From Moelleriella libera RCEF 2490 (lineage: Eukaryota; Ascomycota; Sordariomycetes; Hypocreales; Clavicipitaceae), in NCBI GenBank assembly GCA_001636675.1, contig AZGY01000033.1, positions 110,587 to 174,586 on the forward strand: a stretch of DNA of 64,000 bases. Reading direction: 5' to 3'. Below the pieces are notes generated by a model, which saw nothing but the letters and a program-made list of their open reading frames with translations, ran no database searches and was not told the origin of the DNA. Positions 1 through 12,829 of this stretch are shown here, piece by piece. How positions within the stretch are numbered: position 1 is the first letter of the stretch; every line of letters begins with the position of its first letter. Both the position numbers and the translations under genes were made by a program.

Positions 1-2309
1 TAATTCGTTCATGCTATTATCGGCGCAAATGGGTCAGCCAGCCACTTTTTGCAGGAGATATCTCGGCGACCCGCGAACAATGGAGTGAAATGTCGTCTCT
101 TACCAATGCCAGGCGCGCCGGTGAAAGACGTGGCCCGTTGCAGCGTCGGAATCACTGAGATTGCGCCTGAGGCGAATGCTCGGCGCTTGAGCTGTGGAAT
201 CCCACGCATAATGGAATCCGCGCTCTCCATTTTGCATGTAAGCATTGCACATATCGCTAGAGTCGCCTGAGTAGACCTGACCCGTATCTCCTGTCCACGA
301 GGATTCAGGCATGGCGTGGCTTTGGAGCAGCTGCATCATGTGGACTTTACTCCTGCAGAGGGTGGGGAAGGCGCATCGTGGTCCATGGCATGGCAGGATC
401 TTACAGGGCATCGAAACTGCCACGATATTGAGAGGTAGGCACCTGCATCATTGACTCGAACAGTTCCCCGCCACGGTTGGGTTTTCCCCCCCTTCCTTTT
501 CCTCCAGTTCTTCAGGATACAAAGCGTGCCGCACTCGTGACATCGCATCGTGCAAGAGATCAGGGGTCTCATCCGTTGAAGGCGAGCCAGAAAGCGGAGA
601 GCGAGCCCCTACTCATACAAACCGTATATAGATGGAGTCGTCATTTGCAGCTTCCCTGCATGAAGCATCTCCGCCCCAGCTTTCATGCTCCGAGTTCGCC
701 CCTCACTATCCCGTGCGACACGAAAATGGTGATGAAATCTGCTGGCTGCTGAGCGACCCAACCAGTGCTCGTGCATCATCCGCCGATCTGCGACTCCGGA
801 AACGTCGTTCCTGAGACGCGTTACTCTGTGTCACCATCAAATCGCATCTCTCCCCGCTTCAATTTTGATGGGAATTATGAGCCGGAATGGGACGATTACA
901 TTGCTATTCCTCTTCCCTGCTTTAATTCCTTTCATTTTTGTCTGCTTCCATCTTTCTGCCGAGGTCCATGGTCTGACTGGCTGGAGCACGGACAGAAACT
1001 CTCTTTTGTGGTCGGGGGTAGGCATTGGCCTTGCGGCACGAAACAAACGTGACTGACCCTTTAACCGCATGCGTGAGGACCCTCCAGCGGGGTCTTGTCG
1101 GCGAGACACGCAGGGGTCAGCTCCGTCCCTCTGGTAGTGGGTGGTGCATACCATTAGTGTGAGTGTAGAATACAAAACACTACAGCTGTTTTGATAGTTA
1201 CCTGCATCGTACGCGACATTGCTTGCGATGAACTACCATTGAGAAAAGAAAGTGGGAGACACGATATGTAAGCCTTTGATGGGGACCCAGGATTGGTTGC
1301 TTGAAATGCGTTCTTTGGGACAGCTTTTGGCCGTGGCATCCGCGCTAGTATGGACTGTCATCGTCCCATCGCCACCGTCATCCGTGCCTCCGATTGGCGA
1401 CGATTTCTGGACCGTACCGCATCAGCGCAAATTTCGCCCAAGAATACTGCGTCCGTCTGAAGCCCAGACTCAAACTTTCTTGACGGTGCCGCTACCTGTG
1501 CTGGTGGCACCTTTTTGTTTGCGCTTATCCAGAGCCTTTCCCCCTCCCTCCCCTGCCTCAAGTCGTCCGGGCGCCATGGGGACATTCTACACCCACTGAA
1601 TGTACTCCGTACAGATGCGCATTCGCATCCACTTACGTGCGCATCCTAACCCCAGAGAGTTTCCCGCTCTCCGCCGATGGCTTCCTATTCACTGTGCCGC
1701 ATGTGGGCTCGACGTGCAATGGATGCGTGCAACCTTGGTGTCGACCATCTCTGCTTTGTCGCCTTCCTCCTGCTGATCGTTTAACTGCTCCATCACCTTG
1801 CTCATCAGCTCTTCGTTTTTCTCCCCTTCTCATGCTTTTGCCATTCTCTCTTGCAGAGGAGAACTTCATTTTGGGAGTCATCCTGCCAGCCTTTGGCAAC
1901 TCGGCGACTATTGGGGGGTCGCCCGGTTCTTCAGTTTTGCTTGCACAGTACTTCACTTTCGTACCGCTGTCGCTCGGCACCTTTTCCCACCAGAAGACCG
2001 GGGACGAAAATTAGAAGAATAAGGAAAAGAACGCATCAAATTGCGTGTCACACGGCGCATAGCTTGCCTTCCCCGTGCATCGATCAATCGTCCACGACGC
2101 GATGCACTTGGCGGCGACAACTCAACGGGACCTTTACGTTACAGAGACAGAGCTGAGGCAGGAACGTCCCCCCCCGCGCTACGGAGCACAGCTTCCGTTG
2201 GTCTTCCCACTGACTACGATTTTCTGATTTGCGTGCCCCACCGCTCAAGCCTCATTTGCGCCCACCTCAAACGGGTCGGCATTTTTTTGGAGCTAAAAAT
2301 TCATCCGGC
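1..2309. other. Intergenic; nothing recognised
   Basis: I see no convincing gene. Open frames here are short, lack an ATG in good context or lack any recognisable family motif. The last few hundred bases are the probable promoter and 5' leader of the Rxt3 gene that starts at 2310. The Rxt3 reading frame stays open upstream to 2229, but only a TTG would start it there. Confidence 0.6.
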
Positions 2310-5300
2310 ATGGATTCAAGACACCACCAGCCTGGTCCCGTGTCATGGTCCAACTCCAGCTTGAACCCGGATTCAAGCTGTACGTCCCCTTTCGCCCCAG
2401 CTTCAGTCACCGTATTGTCGACGTCGCCCGCCTCGTATCAGCACTACGCGACACATACCCTCAGTACTCAAACCCACGCTGGTGGCGCCGAGTACTTGCC
2501 TGATCATCGCCGGACCTCGGATACGCCGTTTTATAAACGCACGAGCTTGACCGAACCGGGCCATTCACGCGCGCAGAGCGCATCAACGCTCCCCGTCACC
2601 CGGGAGCTCAGCCGCTCGATGCCTCTGCCATCGACTTCGCCCCCGCAGGGCTCCCAAACACAGGCCCAGCAGCAGAAGCCGCATCATCACCACCATCACC
2701 ATCATCATCACCATACACAATCGCAGGGTTCCGCCGGCTTCGGCCCACCGGCCCCCCGCCCACCTCCTCTGTCGGTAGGGCCGCCGAGTTCCTTTCCGCC
2801 TGCCAGAGAGCTTCCCGCCTTGGGCAGTATCGTCAGATCTGGCAGTGTTGGGAGCAGCTCAATGTCCATATCCTCGATGCTCGGGGGCCCCCCACCCGCC
2901 TCGCGCGCGTCGCAACCACCTCAACATTACTCGTCACATGGGCCGCCGCCGCCCACGACATCAGCTCCTGGCTACGCATCATCGATACATGCCTCGCCGC
3001 GCATGCTTCCTGCCTCCTCCGAATACCCATCATTTCGCCGACCCCAAACTCCCGACCATCAACGACAGTACGATCCGCGAGCCGCTTCGCCCCAGGTTCC
3101 GTACTCGACAACTCCTGAATCGCAGCGATACGCCACCCCGCAGGGATATCATCAGCGCCATCCTTCTGCGCCCGCGGAGATGAGTAGGGATGCTGGTAGA
3201 ACGTCGACCGGCCCTCCGGCAGGGCTGAACAGCCAGCACAAGCCGCCGTTTGGTGGCCCGCAATCGCGGCCCATGGATCCAAGCCATTCCGAGGACGCGT
3301 ACGGCCGACGAGAGGAGACAAGACCAAGTCCGGGCTCAGATTACAAGCCCGAACGGCCAGGGTTTGGACCGTATGCCCATGAGGAGAGGCACCGAACGGC
3401 CAGAGAACGGCATCCTTTACCGGATCATAGAGAAAGAGAGGATACGGATCGAGCTTACACGGGTGCAGCAGATGCACGACCCCAACATCTGTCGCCTCCC
3501 GATCCACCGTCTGATTTCGGTCATCGTGATGGGCAGTTGACTCAGCCGTCGTATGGACGGCTACCTGATTCTCGAAACGCGCAAGAGCACTGGAGTCGCT
3601 CAAATCAAGACATGAACCACCAACAACCAACAGATCATCAGCAACGGTCACACCGTCCCGAATACTCTCCCGCACCAGGACGTTTGCAGCCTCAACAAAG
3701 GTATCAAGCCGTCCAGGCTGAGCGCTACACGACGAACTCGAATCCCCCACAGCCATCCAGCACCGGCCCCGCGCATGTCTCACAGCCGTATGAGCCAGAT
3801 CGGGCACGTGTAGATGCAGTCAACCTTCAGCGGCCCCCGCCGCTCGGGTTGAACCGACCGCGCGAGGAGCGTGGTGACTCGACTGCAGCGGGGTACAATA
3901 ACGCTCAGTATGAATCGCCACGCAAGGCAGATGACGAACATCACGCACCGCATGGACTGCAACGAAACTTGTTGGCCGTCCAGGACATTAATCGGAAAGG
4001 CCGAATGTCTCCACTGCCACAGGCTGTGCAGGGCGCTCAACCCCAGCAACCTGGGCCTGCAGCCGAGCCAGGCATCAAGAGTGAGTTTGGCAGGATGTTT
4101 GCGGGCATTGGCAGCGGAGTCAGTGGCATCGGGATGTCAAGTCCAACTACGTCGTCGGCCGCAGCCGGTGCATTCCCAGCCCACACATCACACCCTGGTG
4201 CCTCGAAAGGGGACGATGCGGACAGTGTGGCTTATCCTGGGTTGAGTGCCAGCGGCAAGGCCTCCAAAGCAGGCAAAAGGCGCAAGTTGAAAGGCGACGA
4301 CCCTCGCGACGAGGACAATATCGGCAAGGCCACCTCGGCTGGTAGGGCAAACAAACGGCCCAAACCGCTTTTGCATCACCATCACCAGTAAGTCATGTCT
4401 GTTCTGTGACGTTTTGGCTTTTCAATCATTCCTAACACGAGACGCAGTCACCATCATCACCATCACCACCACAATAATCAGGATGCCGCGCCTTCTTCAA
4501 CCTCAGGGATCGCGACCTTGAAGAATCTTAAGGGCAGCACGCCGACTGGGTCACCAACCGATAAAGCGCACCACCACCACCATCATCATCATGGCCAGAA
4601 GTCAGGTCATGCATCGCAGGGTGGTCCATCAAAGCCGGCGGCTCCCATTGTACCACCGCGTCCGAAGGTAGCGGTATCCTCCAACGCTGTGCTGGAATCA
4701 GTAGCGCAACGTCCTCGGCATCACTTGGGCGATTTCATGTACGAGCCAGACTTGAAGCCAGGCCGCATCCTTCCGAATACGCCCACTAATCGGGGGTTTT
4801 GCTCAAACCCAAAACCGCTTCCGTGGGACAGGATCAAGGAAAACGAAAACTGCACCCTGACCGTCAAAGTTCCGCGCATCCATCTTTCTCCCGTGGCTCG
4901 GGAGGAAATCACGAGCCGGGCGTATCTGTGGGGTAGCGACGTCTATACGGATGACTCTGATGTTGTGGCGGCGTGTATTCACAGTGGCTGGATTAGGGGC
5001 GAATGGACAGACGATGTCGACACGTCTCTACTGGACCTTGATGGTGCAGCAAGTAGCAAACGGAAGCCAAGGCTACCCCTATTCGAAGCATCCGACTACG
5101 CATCGGAAAACACGATCACATCCCCTCCAGAGGGAGGACCAATGGGCATCCCTGCGAATCGTGACCTCCACATCACTGTTTTGATCCTTCCTAGGCTGGT
5201 CAAGTACTTTAGTTGTACTCGTTTTGGCATCACCAGTCGAGAATTTGGCGGTCAACACGGCAATCGCTTTACGGTGCATGACGGCATCAGCTATATGATC

Positions 5301-5672
5301 AAAAGCATTCGATGGGTGGAGAACGGCGCGCAGCCGCAGGCGCGTCTCCGCGGCAAAGGCCGCCGGGAGAGGATGCGCAAAGCGTTTGGGGAAGTCACCG
5401 TTTTCGGTAACAATAGCGGACCAGAGGTTGAGCAGGCCAAAGAAACTCCATCTACCCTCAATTCCGGTTGGAATGGTCACGACACGTCGAACCGCGCCGA
5501 AGCAGGCGATAAGGCTCGCCAGGATCGTGCTGTGAGCGAGGGCAATAAAGAGAATGGACGCGAAGGCGATGTGCCAGAAGTTCCGGCAATTGATGTTCCG
5601 GCAAACGAGGTCTCCCACATGGCCAACGCAGAAGCCAGACTCATGACCACGCATGAGGGGGAGCAGAAGTGA
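2310..5672 (+). CDS. Rxt3-like subunit of the Rpd3L histone deacetylase complex
   Basis: Two exons, 2310-4387 and 4448-5672, with a 60-bp intron (GTAAGT...CGCAG); about 1100 residues. The first ATG in the frame is at 2310, giving MDSRHHQP. The first 800 residues are low-complexity, rich in Pro, Ser, Gln and His. The conserved part is near residues 800-1010: it opens with KVPRIHLSP and contains the signature YLWGSDVYTDDSDVV followed by HSGWIRGEW, typical of Rxt3 (Pfam PF08642). Fungal Rxt3 is a subunit of the large Rpd3 histone deacetylase complex in the nucleus, so a role in chromatin repression is inferred. Three polyhistidine runs stand out: 11 His at about residue 125, 13 His at about 689-701 and 8 His at about 734. 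The intron interrupts the second run. Family call is firm; the start and disordered region are less so. Confidence 0.88.
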
Positions 5673-6121
5673 GACTAACCTTTCGCAGTTTGAGGACTTT
5701 TCCTTTTCTGCAGGTTCACTTAATGATGACTGGTCATCTGCTTGAATTATGTGTATTATCGATTGATCTTGTTTTATTTTTTTGTTTTTAGCGAGTAGAG
5801 CCAAGCAAATTGGAGAGGCAAGTGTGGCAACGCGGCCTTTCATCACGACATCTCTCTTTCAATGTATTAACAAATTCGCTCCTCAACGCCATGACACCGC
5901 TCTCGTAGATGTCGCGCATGCCTTGAATTTTTCAGTGCATAATTGACTGTTTTGCTTGTGAACGAGACTGTAGAGGACACCGCACTGAACCGGCCATCCT
6001 TATGTTGATGAGACACCCCCCCCGGCAGGTCAAAAATCTATGCGAGAAACAGGCGACGGACGACTGATCATCCCCCTTCATCACCTTCAACCGTTCGTTT
6101 CAAAGTTCGTCGCTCGTCCGG
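5673..6121. other. Convergent intergenic spacer
   Basis: 3' flanks of the Rxt3 gene (+) and the SDHAF4 gene (-). There is a short T-rich stretch near 5768-5790 and a C-run near 6018. No gene seen. Confidence 0.6.
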
Positions 6122-6481
6122 TCAAAAGTCCGTCACTCGTCCGTTGTAGCTCCAATCGCCCTGACCACCCCACCGCAGCGGTTCCTTCTTTGGTCCACCA
6201 ATTTCTCCTGTCTTGGGGTTCTTGTCGCCGTGAAACTCTGGCGGTGCGCCACGATATAGACCTGGGTTGACGGCTGCTTCGTCTTCTTGCTCTTGCGCCT
6301 TCTCAGGAGCGGGTGGAGCTCTTGTTAATGTTGGCTGGGCGGCCTGTCGCTGGAGTCGTTCGAATTCGGCCTGCTCGGAGGCTGGGAGCTTAGGAGGCGA
6401 CGGGCCGGCCGTGAAAGAGTACGCGCGAGCGGGCAAGGGCAAAGGTTTGATGCGGCGCGCGAGGAGTCGGAGGCGTAACAT
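6122..6481 (-). CDS. Succinate dehydrogenase assembly factor 4 (DUF1674)
   Basis: A single exon of 119 residues from the ATG at 6481. The frame is open further upstream, but the N-terminus from this ATG (MLRLRLLARRIKPLPLPARA) is a good mitochondrial presequence, with Arg and Leu and no acidic residue. The C-terminus carries the DUF1674/SDHAF4 signature: NPKTGEIGGPKKEPLRWGG, then DWSYNGRVTDF at the very end. Proteins of this family bind the flavinylated SdhA subunit of complex II in the matrix and protect it during assembly. The middle is a disordered Pro/Glu-rich linker. It is convergent with the Rxt3 gene. Length and C-terminal motif agree with the family. Confidence 0.93.
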   Translation of the reverse strand: MLRLRLLARRIKPLPLPARAYSFTAGPSPPKLPASEQAEFERLQRQAAQPTLTRAPPAPEKAQEQEDEAAVNPGLYRGAPPEFHGDKNPKTGEIGGPKKEPLRWGGQGDWSYNGRVTDF

Positions 6482-9396
6482 TGCTGTATAGGTACTGAGT
6501 ATCCCGGACTGAAACAGTTGGCCAAGAAAAGTTCGGGTGTTGGTTCGGGGTTCGAGTTGCAAATGAGCGCGCAAGGTCGAAGGGTAGAACCGGCCCAGTG
6601 CAGGCATCTATCTACTTAGTGCCTGTTTGGCGTTAAGAGTGTGGAGCGCACATGTGGGAGTTGTGGCGACTTCTGTGAACTGAGCCGAACTGCGCGGAAG
6701 TGGATGCGGAATATAGCCGAAGCCGACGGACAGTTGGAACGACGCCACTGATGTGCACGCGAACTTTTTAGCGACCGTTAGGGAATCCTTCCACTTGACC
6801 TCATACCCTTTCTCCTCTCGCGCATTGAAACAACCTGAGCAGTTTCATTCCTGCCCACCTGGGCATCAAGAGCAAAAGGACTTTTAATGAGCTAGATATA
6901 CGAATGTGTCCTTGGCTTCCGGCGATGAAAGGTGCATCTACCCTATTTGAGAAGAAGCACCCCATTCAGATGATCGGTCCGTTTCAGATCCAGATCTATA
7001 GGACATACGAACTCGTGGTCATTGTGGTATGAAGACAATTGCCGTGAATGAAACCTGGTGATTACGGAAATGGGGGCAGGGGCTGCGTGCTATGCCGACG
7101 GATCTCTGCAAACTCGTATGGACGAAACGTCCTGGAGATGCAGAGCGCGCTTGCCATCGCGCCCATACCTTCTCCATTTCCTATCCTCGTCTCTCATATT
7201 GTTTACCTCGCTCGTCGCGGGTTGACTTTCTTTAATCTCTCCTCATGAGTAAAATTTCTTCTTTTCGACACAGTAGACTTTGGACAGTCGCCCACGAAGT
7301 GGTGCTCTTCAAATTTGCAGCACTGGCGGCGAGTCCAGGACCGATATTGGGCGCCTGCGTAATTGCACGCATGCCCAAAGCAACGTCAAGCCGTTCGAGC
7401 ATGATTGTATATAGTATGTAGATGAGAGGTGAGAAGATCGAAGATGAGAAAACGTCGTGATAGTAAATCACAGCAAATCTGTCCTGATTAAAATCAAATT
7501 GGTGACGTGGGACGACATTGGATGCCTGTGACCCACCTTCACCGTGATGGACTGGAGAGCGCCAGCTCTTCGCTTCTTCCGTTTCCTTGACTTGCGTTTT
7601 CGTCTCTACAACCTTTGGCTGACCTGACGCCCTGGGCTCAGGCAGATGGCCGAGAACACAGCCGTGCGGCTTGCTTTTTTCCTTGGATTGATTGCAGGAC
7701 GCAAATACGTATGCTTCATTTTCCCATACCTTTCCGATATACGCGACTCAGTATGTACGGTCCTCCTAGGAGCTTCGTGATCTCGCCAAACATTGCTTTC
7801 CTGCCACTGCTCATACCTGAGCGCACCTGAGGTCATTCGTACATATAATCGAGCGCAGAAAGACCAGTGTGGTCCAGGCAATCCCTGACAGGGAGTGCAG
7901 TGGGCCACCGAGGCATTGACACCTACATTGAAAACTGCTATACGCAAATAGCTTCAATGAGCAACTTCGGATAGTTGCTGGCTGTGCAGCTTCGCGTCTC
8001 GCATAGTGGGCGCAAAGCAAGGCTGAGCCCGGAGAAATACTCCGACACCGACTGACGGTTCCAGAAAATCGACCAGTGACTCCGACTGCATGGCCGAACA
8101 GATTGCGACGATGTCTCCCAGCATCTTGGACGGCGCAGACAGGTCTCGTTGCTTCAGCATTGTGGCTGTGGCTGTCTTGGCGGTGTTGCTAGTGCAACTT
8201 GGGGAAAATCCACTCTTCAGGAACGGACGCAAATCCCTTCTTCCTAGCTATCTCTCCTTGGCTCCGCACAGTTGTGTCCATGTTGAGAGCTTGGACGAGG
8301 ACCCAGACTGACATGCCTTGGCGGTGCCAGAAATCTCGTGCCTGGATCTGCCAAGAGCGAGGCTTAAGCGGGAGCGTGGAGCCCTGCCCCACCCTAAAAT
8401 CCGTCACCCACTCATTCAATGTCTTTGCTTGCTGGCCCTAGAGACGTCGTTGCGTTGCGTCAGTCTGGATAGCTTCGCTGGAACTATCCTATGTTAGTCA
8501 ATGTCAATGGCATCGTGTGCCGAGGGAGACTCTCGAAACAGACATCTCGGACACAAATTCGGCGCTTCAGTCAAGAAAAGACTGCCCCTTCGCCTGCACG
8601 CACTCATGAAGCAGCATAGATTGCGCTGCGACCACCAATTGCCGAGTCAGGCCACCTTCATCCCATGCTCAGGGTTGACCCCTCCCCCAACGGGCCAAAC
8701 CACTCTTTGCGACAGCACCAGCATGGTTTCGAAGCCATGGACTCAAAGGGAAGCCGTTTTTGTAGCACGGCAGAGGAGCTCTCTCGTGGATGGGCAGACT
8801 GCTACGCCAGCACGCGTGCGATTTGCATGATGCATACGTTACCAGTCTGAATCGAGGGTTTCAACAAGCCACGGGAATTTGTGTCAGACGCCTTCTCGCG
8901 TGCTTCCTTGGACTTTCCAAAGCCGAGAGACGATTGCTGCCCGTCTAAACAATTTTCCGGCCAAGGCGATCAATGCAGGATGCTTTCCCGCAGCCACCCC
9001 GGCCCCGAGCTAATGACGTTGAATCATGACCTGGAGTGCGATCACACAAACATGGGCATGTCTTTGACGCAGCAAGCCTGGCTCTCTTGGTCCCGCTTCT
9101 CGGGAACTTGCTGGTCGCCGTGTATAATGCACGGTGCCATCTTATGAAATATCCTATTTCCCCAGCCAACTGCTTGCCTTTGACATCTCTCTCTCCGCAT
9201 CCAATGTGTAGATTTTGACCGTATCTGCGCCGCCATGCAAGGCACCGGGGTTTGAGCTGCGGGATGGTTTCTTTGGTCGAGAGCTGTGACCGCATCTGGT
9301 GAAAGCCTCACCGGCGCCTTTGCTCTCACCTGTCCGAGCCGAACCGCGAATAGTCGAAGTGGGAGTGTTCCTGGAGAACCCTTCGAACTTGTTCCG
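6482..9396. other. Intergenic; no supported gene
   Basis: About 2.9 kb between the divergent SDHAF4 (-) and phosphate permease (+) genes. The open frames are under 120 residues and show no family motif or sensible exon chain. The distal parts must hold both promoters. I did not find a CACGTG element (the NUC-1/Pho4-type site) close upstream of the permease start. Confidence 0.5.
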
Positions 9397-11212
9397 ATGG
9401 CCGTCCTCAGTCAGTTCAACTACATTTTTGTCATCACGACGATATTCGCCTTCCTCGACGCGTGGAACATCGGTGAGTCCTCAGGCGCCATTCCTTTGAC
9501 GGTGAACTTTGTCTGACACCGCGATGGCAGGCGCAAACGATGTTGCCAATTCATTTGCAACGTCAGTCTCCTCGCGGTCCCTGACGTTGAAGCAGGCTGT
9601 ATTCTTGGCCTCAATATGTGAACTCGGAGGCAGCATCGCGGCGGGAAGCGGCGTTGCAGACACAATGCGAATCAGAATCGTTGATCGACACCACTTCGAT
9701 GCCTCTCCGTCTGTTCTACTCTTGGCTATGATGTGCACCGTGGTATCCTCGTCTTTGTTTCTGACCGTCGCCACGAGGCGCGGCCTGCCCGTTTCGACCA
9801 CCCATGCTGTCGTCGGTGGATTCGTGGGCACAGCCGCAGCGTCAATTGGCATTGGCAATGTGAATTGGGGATGGGGAGGTTTTGGCAGAATCTTGGTGAC
9901 TTGGGCGATTGCCCCCTGGATTGCCGGCTGTTTAGGCGCCTCGTTGTTTCTCTTCACTAAGACGACCGTCCTCACCAAACCGAAAGCACCAAGACGCGCC
10001 TTCTACTCCATACCTTTCTACACTTTTGTTACCGTTGGATCTGTCAGCTGTGAGTGACTGTCACGCAGGCGTATGGACCGTGTACACTGACGTTAGTGTA
10101 TAGTGCTGGTGGCTTGGAAAGGCCTACACGTATTCGAGCTGTCGACGGCGCGCATTCTAATCGCTGTTCTTGCCTCGGCTACAGGCGGTGCGCTTTTACA
10201 GATCGTATTCGTGATGCCATATCTTTGGGTGCGGGGCGTACGTGACGACTGGAGGTTGAAATGGTATCACGTTTTCCAGGGACCTTGGTTGCTCACACGA
10301 GATATGCCACCTCCGGCGCCGCAAGGTCTTTCCAGACCACAGATGAAAGATTTCTACGAGGGCTACCTGTCCAGGGAAGAATTTCAATGCTTGCGAGCAT
10401 CGGAGACCTTGTTGCGTTCCGTCCAGACGCCCTCTTTATCGTGGTCTCCGACTTTTGAAAGCGACACAGAGATGGTCCTGCCTCCGCCGGCTGTCAAGGA
10501 AACAAACTCGAGATCCGATGACGGACTGGTTCCACCGCGACCGCCTGGGCCTGGAAACAGCTTTCGCGTCTTGGCCTGGAGAGTCAACAGATTTCTCCTT
10601 CGCGGCGTCGAAAAGGACATTGTCAATATGCAAAGACGCAACGAAGTTCTGAAGTGGGACATTGCAGACATGCACTCAAGAGCAGCTCGGTTCGACAACC
10701 GCGCTGAGTACATGTACTCCTCCCTGCAGATCTTGACCGCGGCGGCGACCTCTTTCGCCCACGGAGCCAACGATGTCTCGAACGCTGTTGCTCCATTCAC
10801 CACGGCATACGAAGTGTGGTCGACGGGGACGATACCGGATCGCGTTAGCATTCCGATCTGGGTGCTGTGTTTTGGCGGCGCTGGTATTGTGCTTGGACTC
10901 GCGACCTTTGGCTATCATGTCATGAGAACAATGGGGAATCGACTGACGCTCATATCACCCAGTCGGGGCTTCTGCATGGAACTTGCCAGCGCAATCACCG
11001 TCCTCACGGCGACAAAGTTGCAGATGCCCATCTCAACGACACAGTGCATCACTGGCGCGACGATCGGAGTGGGATTAGTCAATGGAGACTGGAGATGCAT
11101 CAACGTCCGCCTGGCAGGATGGATCTACCTGGGCTGGGTCCTGACGGTGCCTGTCACGGCGCTGATATCTGGATGCTTGATGGGGTTTCTGCTGAATGCA
11201 CCAAAGTGGTGA
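9397..11212 (+). CDS. PiT-family sodium/phosphate symporter (Pho-4/Pho89 type)
   Basis: Three exons: 9397-9472, 9531-10049 and 10104-11212, with introns of 58 and 54 bp (GTGAGT...AG); 567 residues. The protein starts MAVLSQFNYIF. It shows the two inverted PiT signatures: GANDVANSFATSVSSRSL near residue 26, where intron 1 splits the GANDVAN motif at its Gly codon, and FAHGANDVSNAVAPF in the C-terminal half. About ten hydrophobic segments surround a hydrophilic central loop rich in Pro and Ser, as in Neurospora PHO-4 and yeast Pho89. The family imports inorganic phosphate with sodium at the plasma membrane and is usually induced by phosphate starvation. That regulation is known for the family and is not visible in this sequence. 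Length is normal. Confidence 0.95.
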
Positions 11213-11610
11213 CATGTGAAGACGCTGCTGCATCGTTATCTCGCTGTGACTCATCAAGTGCCGATGGCCTGCAAGGACGGCTCGAGTGCCACATCGGACG
11301 AGGGGAGGTCAAGATCAAATCTAAATTGAGTTTGAAGCTTGAGCGAGACTTTGCGAATTCGCGTAGCCTTGGCCGGACAGCTTCCTGGAGCACAAAGATT
11401 GGGCTGGACCGTGACCCGGCCGTAAGGGGGGAAAACAGTAAGCATTGCATACTTGTCAGTGATTTGAAAATGGCTCACATCAGCCCAGGGTCGTATGCGG
11501 TTGCGCCATTTTACATCACGTTCAGTGGCCGATTTGAGATGTTGGACATTCCGTCCGGAAGGGGGCGCCTGGCGGCTTTGCGATTCGCACTACACCACGA
11601 CGCCAAGAGA

Positions 11611-11660
11611 TGGACAACTTAATCCGTCTTCTCCAAGGCCCACTTGTCCAGACGGATTAA
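11611..11660. repeat. Interlocked perfect inverted repeats
   Basis: Two arm pairs are interleaved. TTAATCCGTCT (11619-11629) pairs with AGACGGATTAA (11650-11660), and TGGACAA (11611-11617) pairs with TTGTCCA (11644-11650). Because the arms are interlocked rather than nested, RNA could form one hairpin, the other, or a pseudoknot. It lies about 400 bp past the permease stop codon, so it may be in the 3' UTR or downstream. Confidence 0.55.
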
Positions 11661-12646
11661 AGTGTCAAACCGCATGGGTGAATTAGTCCGGTGAGACGTG
11701 CGAACCGCCTCGGCCCGCGGGCTAGACCTCGTCCTGTGTCACGTATCACGTCCAGCCTTTTGAGTTTGGGTTGGTCCCTTACAGTTTGTGGCATCTCGCT
11801 ATCTCAATCTCGGTGAGCAGGGTTGCATTTTGCCGGTGCCTCCCCCCACGCCGCCCGCCGCCGGTGGCTGCTGGGCGGCACATTCAGCTCACCCCGCGCG
11901 AGCCTTGTCTGAGACAAGCTCGGTGGTTGACCGTCAAAGTCGTTCAGCCCTGCGCGCGGTCGCAGATGTCTGCGCTGCTGTCAGTCAAAAGGTGCCACTT
12001 CACCGAGCTGGTCGCACAGGCATTAATAGGGCGGTTGATAATGTGTCAGATACACCTGCCTTCCATATCGGGCCTTAATACACCAAATCAGCAGGTCAGC
12101 TTCCAGACGTCAAACACGTGATTGTTCTTGTTACAGCGCCGCCTTGTCTTGTCATTGCCGTAAATGTTTTACTTGTTTTGTTGTTCTGCTTTATTATCCT
12201 GGAGTGCGTCAAGAGCCGCACGTGCTCGTTGCGAGGAAACCAGTTGTCACAGAAAAAGCCACGAGCCCTCATCATTCCCAGCATGGAATGCGGGATCCTC
12301 AGCGAGCCGTCGTTCATGCTCACGGAGCTGGGGACCCTGAACGTGACTTGTGTGCGTGTTGTATGTGTGTGTCTGCCAGAAAAAAAAAACGCCAAGACAC
12401 GACGGCTCAGCCTGTGCTACGGGCCCGGTGATGCAAAGAAACAACAACGGCGATTTACATTGCTCCGAATTTATCATGCCACATTCCAAGACTTGTCACA
12501 ACTTGAGAGGGCGAGTGCAACATCCATCTCCGAGGCCCCTGCTCCTTCCTTCCCGCTCTGCTCATCTCTGATCATGTACGACGTTGGGATGGCATTCGCA
12601 AGTTGGATACGGCTCAAAGGCGATTATTGGGTATGAGCTGGACGAG

Positions 12647-12654
12647 TATATAAG
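12647..12654 (+). promoter_or_regulatory. TATA box of the secreted-protein gene
   Basis: TATATAAG sits about 180 bp before the ATG at 12830. It is followed by a pyrimidine-rich stretch and then an ACAACA/ATCATCAAC-rich leader just before the ATG. A strong TATA box plus a CAA-rich leader is typical of highly or inducibly expressed fungal genes. Confidence 0.6.
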
Positions 12655-12829
12655 AGGTCGAAGAGTTCGTCAACCTGGTGATGCTGAAGCCCATCCATCA
12701 ACCTCACAGCACAATAGTTTCTCCGAAGACCTCACTTTTACTTTGCTTCTTCCCACCGTCTAAATAGACACTCTTACACAACAACATCATCAACATCAAT
12801 CTGTATTACTCAACTTTGCTCTATTCACC

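Larger units (their letters stand above)
11213..12829. other. Intergenic, with the secreted-protein promoter at its right end
   Basis: No gene recognised. It holds the 3' end of the permease, an unusual inverted repeat at 11611-11660, and the promoter of the gene at 12830. Two CACGTG palindromes lie at 12115-12120 and 12219-12224, about 0.7 and 0.6 kb upstream of that start. A 172-residue open frame at 12118-12636 has no recognisable motif and overlaps promoter-like sequence, so I do not call it. Confidence 0.5.

Noticed and set aside
2833..3807. 324-residue open frame antisense to Rxt3
   Set aside because: It overlaps the low-complexity part of a well-supported gene and has no motif; GC-rich coding DNA often leaves antisense frames open.
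6540..6565. GGTTCG-containing stretch resembling a tRNA B box
   Set aside because: No matching A box or acceptor stem could be found around it. No tRNA gene was recognised anywhere in the window.
12118..12636. 172-residue open frame upstream of the secreted-protein gene
   Set aside because: Lacks motifs, contains an A-run and sits in the promoter region of the next gene.
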